From contig NC_030683.2 of the NCBI RefSeq assembly GCF_000004195.4, forward strand, positions 45,025,358-45,089,357: DNA of 64,000 nucleotides, read 5' to 3'. The notes under the pieces were generated by a model that saw nothing but the letters and a program-made list of their open reading frames with translations, was not told where the DNA came from and ran no database searches. The translations under genes and the position numbers were made by a program. The DNA is from Xenopus tropicalis (taxonomy: Eukaryota > Chordata > Amphibia > Anura > Pipidae). Position 1 is the first letter of the stretch; every line of letters starts with the position of its first letter. Positions 57,449-64,000 of the stretch are shown here, in pieces.

Positions 57449-60389
57449 AGTCTTTTTTTGCAATCAGTATTCCATTTGGTGGAAATTGTAAGTTACATGG
57501 TGTTTCCTTTAATAGTTATTACATATAGTTGTATTGTTGTATTCAGTTGTATTTCAAAATGCAAAAAAAGGCAATCGGGGGGGGGGGGGGTGGCGTATCG
57601 AGGACTGCATTGCCTTGTTGATGTGGTCCTTGCTCCGACGACTTGTATTCCCAATGTTGGGGGCCTTAGGGCTAAACAATTGGTGATGGTTATGGGGGGG
57701 AGGGGGAATTTGCTTGTCTGGTGACCTTGCAAAACAAACAGATCTTATAGTGTATGGATACATTTAGTTGTAATAATTTCCATTTATTCTCATGAGAAGG
57801 GCTTTTAACCTAGGAGTGGGCCTGTATTAGCATAATGCTTTGTGATATCATAAACTGACATCTAATGTCCTTAGAAAGCATTTTTGCTATGGGCTGTTGT
57901 GAGTTCATCCAGCCTCATTAGAGGACTTCTCAGCCTGAGTCAGTGGCTTTTCAGTAAGTGTCCGAGCTATTAAAAAATGTCTTCCTTTTGGATATGTTTG
58001 TCTTGCATTCTTCCACTGGTTTGCGAGCTCTGTGCCTATCTAATCCCTGAAATATTCACTAAAGTCTCTTCAGACACCAGGTGATGTACCACAAAGAGGT
58101 CATTCCTGCAGCAGATTGAAGGAAAGATATTGAAGATGTTCATGCTTAAGATGTTCTATGCTTTATAGACAATAATACAATTATTTTAAAAACCTTAAAA
58201 AAAAAAAAAAAAAAGTTTTTTTTTAAATCCACTTTAAATTTCTGTTGGCTTGGGGTTTTTTGTTTGCCTTGTATACTGAGCTTCCTGAAAGCAATACACA
58301 ATACAGCGAGTAATGCTTTCATTGCTTAAAAACTACCTAGTGCTAGGCACTTTGCTCAGCTAGAAACCATGTACACATTAACAACATAATCATTCTTGCT
58401 ACTGAAAAGCATTTTGTTCAAGCTGTTCATCTCTTTTAGAAATCCTGTTGCATTACATCATCATCACAAGCCCACATTTAGAATAAAAAAGGGATATTTG
58501 TAAGGTTATAATGAGTGGCATTAGTCTGCATACATGCTCATGATAGATTGGTTTCTGCATTATTTTGACCTTTACAGACAAATATGCATAAAGGTTTTTT
58601 TGAGGTTAGTACCTCCATGTACTTGGACAAGTAAAACCAAAGGATACATAATGGGTGCAATAAGACCTTTTTTAGTTTTATCTACATGCACATCTAATAA
58701 ATTTACTCATGAGCCATAAGCACTTACCGTAATGTTGCACTCTATCAAAAGAAACACATGATTTCTTGTTTCCTTTATTATAAACATGTTCTTAGGGTAT
58801 GACTTCCTCTCTCAGAAAAAGCCTTCATTCCTGGGGTCAGAGTCTGTGCAGCTCTGCAGCTCTCTCCTCTCACCCTTCTCATGTGCCCCCTCCCTTAAGA
58901 ATTCATAAAACTCACTCCCACCACTCTTAGCAATGTGTGATCTGAGCTATAACAGCTAGACTGCAAACAGAAAGCTATGAAGACCAAGATAAAATGGCAG
59001 CTGCAACCAGAGAAAGCTTCTAGGGCTTTTTACTCAGGTACAATAAAGCTTTCTACGGAATAATATAATATAATATATATAATAATATATAATAAATATA
59101 GTGTTCTAGGTGTCACTAATGCTGCAAATCTACTGGCAGTAAAATGCCCAAATCCTTTAATACTGTACACAAAAAAATTTAAATCTTGGGAGACAGGTGC
59201 CCCGGTCTGAGAACCCTTGCACAAGGGCCCATGCAATACATCTACAAATGTAGGTGACAGCTAGCTGTAGAGGCAGTAGAATATTACATTTATATTAAGG
59301 TTGATGCAACTTCCAGCCAAGTTAAGAACCTTAGGTGTACTTCTCTGACAGCACATTAATAGCAAAATCATTTATAATGTCTCTTACTTTTTATTGCATT
59401 TTATTTATTGTTTTTCTCTGGTAAGAATAGCTAAACTGACATTTTTTCCATTTTAACGTTTGAGCACCAAAAGGTCTGTATTTTCTATTATAGTGTTGCA
59501 GCAGGCCATGAATTACATTTTAGTAAATAGAATGTATTTATGTAAATAGTCATGCAGCTATTCTCTTTTATCCCCTTTCTCCTTTTAGAAATCAAAAAAG
59601 TGTTACTGAATTGAGGATGCACACTTGGCCCTTCAATATACAAACTTCAATATGCAATTCATGATTGGAATTTGTGTAAATACAGTAGGGTGATACTAGT
59701 AAGATCACATTTTTAGCTTCCCAGTAGACAATGAAATAGCACATAAATAAAATATGTTAAGTACATGCGGTATGAAGGGAAGTCCCAGTTGTTCCTACCA
59801 TTAGGAAAAAAAAGGCTAATGCAAAGATTTATAGGCTTATGAATTATGTATTTATGGAAGCTGCAGTCATGTAAAAGTAATGGCGCTATAGCTGAGCATT
59901 AACTGTAAAGGAACAATTTATGTGTTTTCTAGTTTTTTGTTACTAAATGCTTTGATTCTTATGTCTTCATTCAGTAACGCTGAATGGCCTAGTTTTTCAG
60001 GAGCAAACATAAGACTAGGGATTTTTCCTACCTGAGCTTGTAGCAGTAGCACATGCTTATATGTGTATGTATTATAATATTTGGGTCATTTTAAAGCAAA
60101 AAGGCTACAGCTGAGCTATTTTTTATTTTATGGATTGATGTTCTCTGCCAAGATTTCTGGTCAGCGTTTTTTTTTAAAGTGACACGCACCAATATTATTA
60201 TTTGAAAAAAGGTTTTGCATTTGATTAAACTATAAAGTTAGACTGTCGAGGATGGGGTTGTGTTCTCTGAAAAAAAGGCGTTTGTGAGGGGACATTTACT
60301 CTGTACAAGTACATTAGAGGGGATTATAGGCAGATGGGGGATGTTCTTTTTTCCCATAAAAACGATCAGTGCACCAGAGGCCCCCCCGT

Positions 60390-60725
60390 AAGAATCACGG
60401 AGCTTCCTTTTGAAGCAGTTAAGGTGGTTTTTCACGGTGAGGGCTGTAAGGTTGGGGAATGCCCTTCCTAGTGATGTGGTAATGGCAGATTCTGTTAATG
60501 CCTTTAAGAGGGGCCTGGATGAGTTCTTGAACAAGCAGAATATCCAAGGCTATTGTGATACTAATATCTACAGTTAGTATTACTGTTGGTATATATGGTT
60601 TATGTATGTAAGTGTATAGATAGATCAGTATAGGTTTGTGTGTGCTGGATTTACTTGGAAGGGTTGAACTTGATGGTATTTTTTCAACCCTATGTAACTA
60701 TGTAACTTTATGATAATCGGTGCAT
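60390..60725 (+). pseudogene. LINE 3' fragment with ORF C-terminus
   Basis: The plus strand reads VRAVRLGNALPSDVVMADSV, then NAFKRGLDEFLNKQNI, ending in TAG after IYS. This resembles the LWNSLP-DVV-A-S-NSFK-RLD tail common at the C-terminus of LINE ORF2 proteins. The 3' UTR ends in TATGTAACTATGTAAC, a short tandem tail. It is 5'-truncated and non-functional. The repeat is one I recognise as dispersed in frogs. Confidence 0.6.
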
Positions 60726-61859
60726 GTATTTTGAGAGACAATTTGATTGGGTGCCTTGGAAGGCGCCCAAACATCAGCTGAATCATGAGATAGGGATAGG
60801 ATTCTTTTGTTTTTAGCTGCATATCTGACAATTTCGCTGTTAACGTTAGTGGAGTGGATGGATGATTTTACCCACAACCAATGGTCAAGAGAAAGATTGT
60901 AATTGAAATGTGCATTGCCACCATTAGACATGCTTGAATTGAATGGGGCATACCACACCAGAAAGAGAGAGTCAAATACAATATATAACTGCAAAAATGC
61001 TGAGTTCCCAGATTGCACTATGTGTCATATTACATTGCAGGAAACCTGCAAATAGTAAATAAAGCCCTGGATTCCTTAGGTACAAAATTCTATATGACAG
61101 TATTTGTTTAGCTATTTGGGGGCAATTTGTATATATTCATATTCTATCTTCCCTTTGTTAGGAAAGCCATTTTGTGCTCTTTCCACTGACTCTTCCATTG
61201 AGCTGCTCATTTTTTTTATATGTCACTGCAAAAAAGCAAGAGATGGCGAAATTGAAGGGTCATTTTCGTTTTCTAATGTAGAAACCTAATTTATGTCAGG
61301 AGAATGGACATAAAACACTAATCCACTGATTGCATTTGTTGCACACTTTAGAATATCCTGCTGCCTTTAGGGGAACTGTCTTTCACTGCCGCTCCCTTTG
61401 GTTGGGATAGAAAGCAATAAATGAGAAGAAATGTTGTTTTAATTTGTTTGGAACCAACCCCAAGGCAGAACAGCCCTTATCAAGCAATCTCTTCTTCCTT
61501 CCATCTCTCACTTTGGCCTGTTTGCCCTTAACCCTTCAGAGCCTAATAAGTCATGGATTCTTTTTGTATGTTTGTATCATAGATACACATGCATTTTTTG
61601 TACTAAGAAAGGAAATGAATGGTAATGATACACAGGAGGTTTTGTCACCCGTGTTAAAACAGATGACAAAACGGCAAAAATTTCCTGCAATTGCCGCTCT
61701 TTGAAATTTCTGTGGGTATGTTATTTAAACCATGTAATTACACAAATATGTTGCCAGGCATTTGCTGCAGGCAAGAAACCACCTGTGTGTCATTATATAG
61801 TTATACTTCTAATCCAATGCAAATCAACAGTGTTTGACTCCAGGCTGCCAGGCCACCAC

Positions 61860-62213
61860 TAAAGCTGGCCATACACTGAAAGCCAGACAGGTGGATCTTT
61901 TTCTGATATGCCCACCTTAAAGTGGGCGACATCTAATTGACCTGATCATTCGGCCCTCAAGACAAACGATTAGATCATGTTGATGGGAGGCAGGCCATTG
62001 CAGCAAACTGATAGGCTCCTCACCCCAAGGGGATATTTCAACTTGCCTGATCAACATCTGGCCAAAAATCGGACACATATTGCTCAGGCAGGCCCATAAT
62101 ACATGGGCCAATGGGGGCCGATAAACTAGAGACTTAGACCATTGGCAGCTTTTATCGGCCTGTTTATCTTTAGGTTTGGGCAAAATAGGAAAGCTTGTCA
62201 AAAAAAGCATCAA
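61860..62213. mobile_element. GGTGGCCATACAC-type element, partial, with LINE-like tail nearby
   Basis: TAA then AGCTGGCCATACACTG starts a diverged copy of the 431-723 family, with ATATGCCCACCTTAA and GGCCCATAATACATGGGCC inside. The right end is unclear. Immediately after, GGTGCTATATAAAGAAATGC and ATCATCATG (62221-62253) look like a LINE/SINE 3' tail. Confidence 0.5.
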
Positions 62214-62703
62214 GTAACTTGGTGCTATATAAAGAAATGCTCATCATCATGTGTAAAATCAGGAACACTTTTACACAGAGATTTATAAACATTTTTTTTT
62301 GTTTGTTTCTTTCCCAGAATCTAACTTTTAAGCACTAAAAATTGTATTTAGATAATAATTATTTATAAAGTGTAAAAACCATGCCAAACTCTAATACAAA
62401 ACTTTGCCATCTAAAAGCTGATGAGGTCATGCTGCAATTAATAGAAGTTGTCCTTATAAAATCTTTTTTTAATTTGAAGTTTTAGAGGATTTTTTTCATT
62501 TGTAATCGCACAAAATTCTTACAAAAACAAGGATTTTGAGGTTTTCATATTTTAATTCATGTTCACTCTGCATTTTTATTCATTTACGCTTTCAATACTT
62601 GGATTTTTTAATTATTGAGTAGGCATTCATGCTTTTATGAAAAGTGAGTTTAGTCGTTTCGAAAATTACACAAATACGAATTTTAATAAATTTTCCCCTT
62701 AGA

Positions 62704-62866
62704 GCATATGTCAAACACAAACTCGCAGGCCGAATACGGCCCTTCTGGCTGTTTTATTTGTCCCCTGGTGACAGTGCCTGACCGTACCTTAATAAAAAAT
62801 TTGGCCGGCGAATTAGCCTGTGTTTTAGATTTTGGCCCCCTTATGTGAATGAGTTTGACACCCCTG
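62704..62866. mobile_element. Small decayed hAT-like element
   Basis: TGTCAAACACAAACTCGCAGGCC at the left and GAGTTTGACACCCCTG at the right form diverged inverted ends typical of hAT-type short elements (CAGGGGTGTCAAAC). The 8-bp duplication is not clear. Confidence 0.45.
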
Positions 62867-63255
62867 AGAATCCCTTGAGAATCCAACTAGAAGGTCTGCA
62901 GCCCAGTAACATGCATATATTAAAAATGCCTCTAATATTTCAAATGATTTGGTAACCTTATTGCAATCAGTCTGCAGCCTCACTTCCATAGCACCTTGGG
63001 AATACTCGACTTGATGGTAAGTGGCTAACACCAGCTACAGCAGACATTACCAGAGTTTGCAGCACAGCTTATTTTACTAAGCTGGGACATCTGTAGTTGC
63101 ACCCATAACTCCTTGTGGCCTGGCAGTCAAGTCACATAATCTCCTGTGCCTCACACACAGGGATTTGCTGTGTTTAGATAATTAATTTTAACAATGAAAA
63201 GAACAATAATAGCATATTAAATGGTCAGTTACTGTTATAAATACTAAACAAATAG

Positions 63256-63571
63256 GGGGCATTTACTAACATTCATATTTTTTTCATGATTCGTGGGGTT
63301 TTTTTGCGCTAAATTTGTAATTTATTAAGCAGAAAGACCACTAATACCAAAAATTGCCATAAATGCTGTTGAGGTCATGTAGAAGTCAGTTAGGGTTGTC
63401 CTAAGCAAATTGTAACAGTCTTTATTGATATCATAGTTTGAGAGGTTTTTGGGGTTTCTCTAATTTAATATGTGTAAAAAAAATTTAATAAATTACTAAA
63501 CATTTGTGGTTTTTGTGGAAATTAGTTTATTTGTGGTTTCCAAAAACTCAAAATGTTGATAAATTTGCCCC
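63256..63571. mobile_element. GGGGCATTTACTAA element
   Basis: GGGGCATTTACTAAC and GTTGATAAATTTGCCCC are inverted ends, similar to those of 20611-21180. The interior is AT-rich with TTTGTGGTTT repeats instead of CpG-rich. Confidence 0.55.
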
Positions 63572-64000
63572 ATAGTTACGGAATTACATACTCTGCAATG
63601 TTCCCTTTCATGTAACATACAGTATTCTTTGACTTTTACTACCCCAACTCACTCAGCAATATATCCTTTAATGAGACCTTTCAACACAGCCTTCACTTTT
63701 TTGTCACAGTCTTAAACATTGTAATATACAGTATCACTGTGGCATTGCCATCCTACTTACCTTGCTATGCATTTGGTCCCAAAGCAAAAGCCCTATATCT
63801 TTCAGTAGATAGATATTCTTTGCTAGTGGGCAAAACTGTGGTTCTCTACCAATTTCAGATCTACAGTTATCATCCCAAGCAATCATATTGCTATAAAGCT
63901 TTGTTTATATCGAAATTGTTATGTAAAATCCATGCACCTTGGTCAGATCTGACTAACACAGTGGATCCCATTAGTTCTAGTGTCAATGAGATGTAAAGAT

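Larger units (their letters stand above)
40241..64000. other. 5' flank of camk2g, no host gene recognised
   Basis: I see no exon-like frames with known domains right of the promoter. The interval contains the transposons listed separately. Unremarkable stretches include 41560-43030, 43460-45430 (the start of a TTAAAGGGGTAGTTAACC-type repeat lies at about 43934), 46840-47970, 52003-52626, 52889-53780, 56270-60390 (AT array at 57393-57440, G-run at 57578-57590, partial TTAA-family repeat at 58800-59163), 60726-61860 and 62250-63250. In mammals PLAU lies 5' of CAMK2G; no plau exon was recognised here. Confidence 0.6.

Noticed and set aside
61917..62213. 98-residue minus-strand frame
   Set aside because: Lies within a partial terminal-inverted-repeat element; no domain.

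Overview
This is vertebrate nuclear DNA, most likely from a clawed frog (Xenopus; species not decided). The evidence is AT-rich non-coding sequence, one vertebrate gene split into short exons with GT/AG junctions, and a dense load of DNA transposons and retroelement debris that I recognise as typical of Xenopus. There is no bacterial-style gene content.

The only cellular gene I can support is the 5' end of camk2g (calcium/calmodulin-dependent protein kinase II gamma) on the minus strand. Coding exon 1 is at 39704-39768 and coding exon 2 (95 bp) at 35280-35374, with clean splice junctions and a GC-rich promoter at about 39480-40240. Exon 3, which should encode the conserved EARICRLL stretch, is not found between 1 and 35279. 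Intron 2 therefore runs off the left edge of the window and is at least 35 kb long. Everything right of about 40.25 kb is 5' flank with no recognisable host gene.

The rest is a layered transposon landscape. (1) hAT elements with 8-bp target duplications: five copies of one family carry a 34-bp minisatellite that grows from a few units to about 50 units (53788-56258); three further hAT elements are unrelated to it. (2) Elements with TTAA duplications at 16.9, 23.7, 40.7, 45.4, 51.0 and 51.6 kb. (3) Elements with 3-bp TAA/TTA duplications, Harbinger-like, at 0.4, 19.1, 20.6 and 48.0 kb. (4) About nine copies of a repeat with TATCC-rich ends, one with an internal 114-bp expansion. (5) A broken Tc1-like transposase. 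(6) LINE remnants at 6.5-6.9 kb (Tx1/L1-like), 49.7-50.6 kb and 60.4-60.7 kb. (7) Penelope-like retroelement remains, the best lying inside a 1.4-kb foldback at 33.0-34.4 kb.

The most interesting thread is a set of hammerhead-ribozyme-like motifs (CTGANGA, hairpin, GAAA), several linked to the Penelope-like sequences. They lie near 1.04, 26.17, 26.87, 27.11, 33.43, 33.97 and 43.06 kb. Two sites and one inverted partner keep both core blocks intact; the others are decayed.
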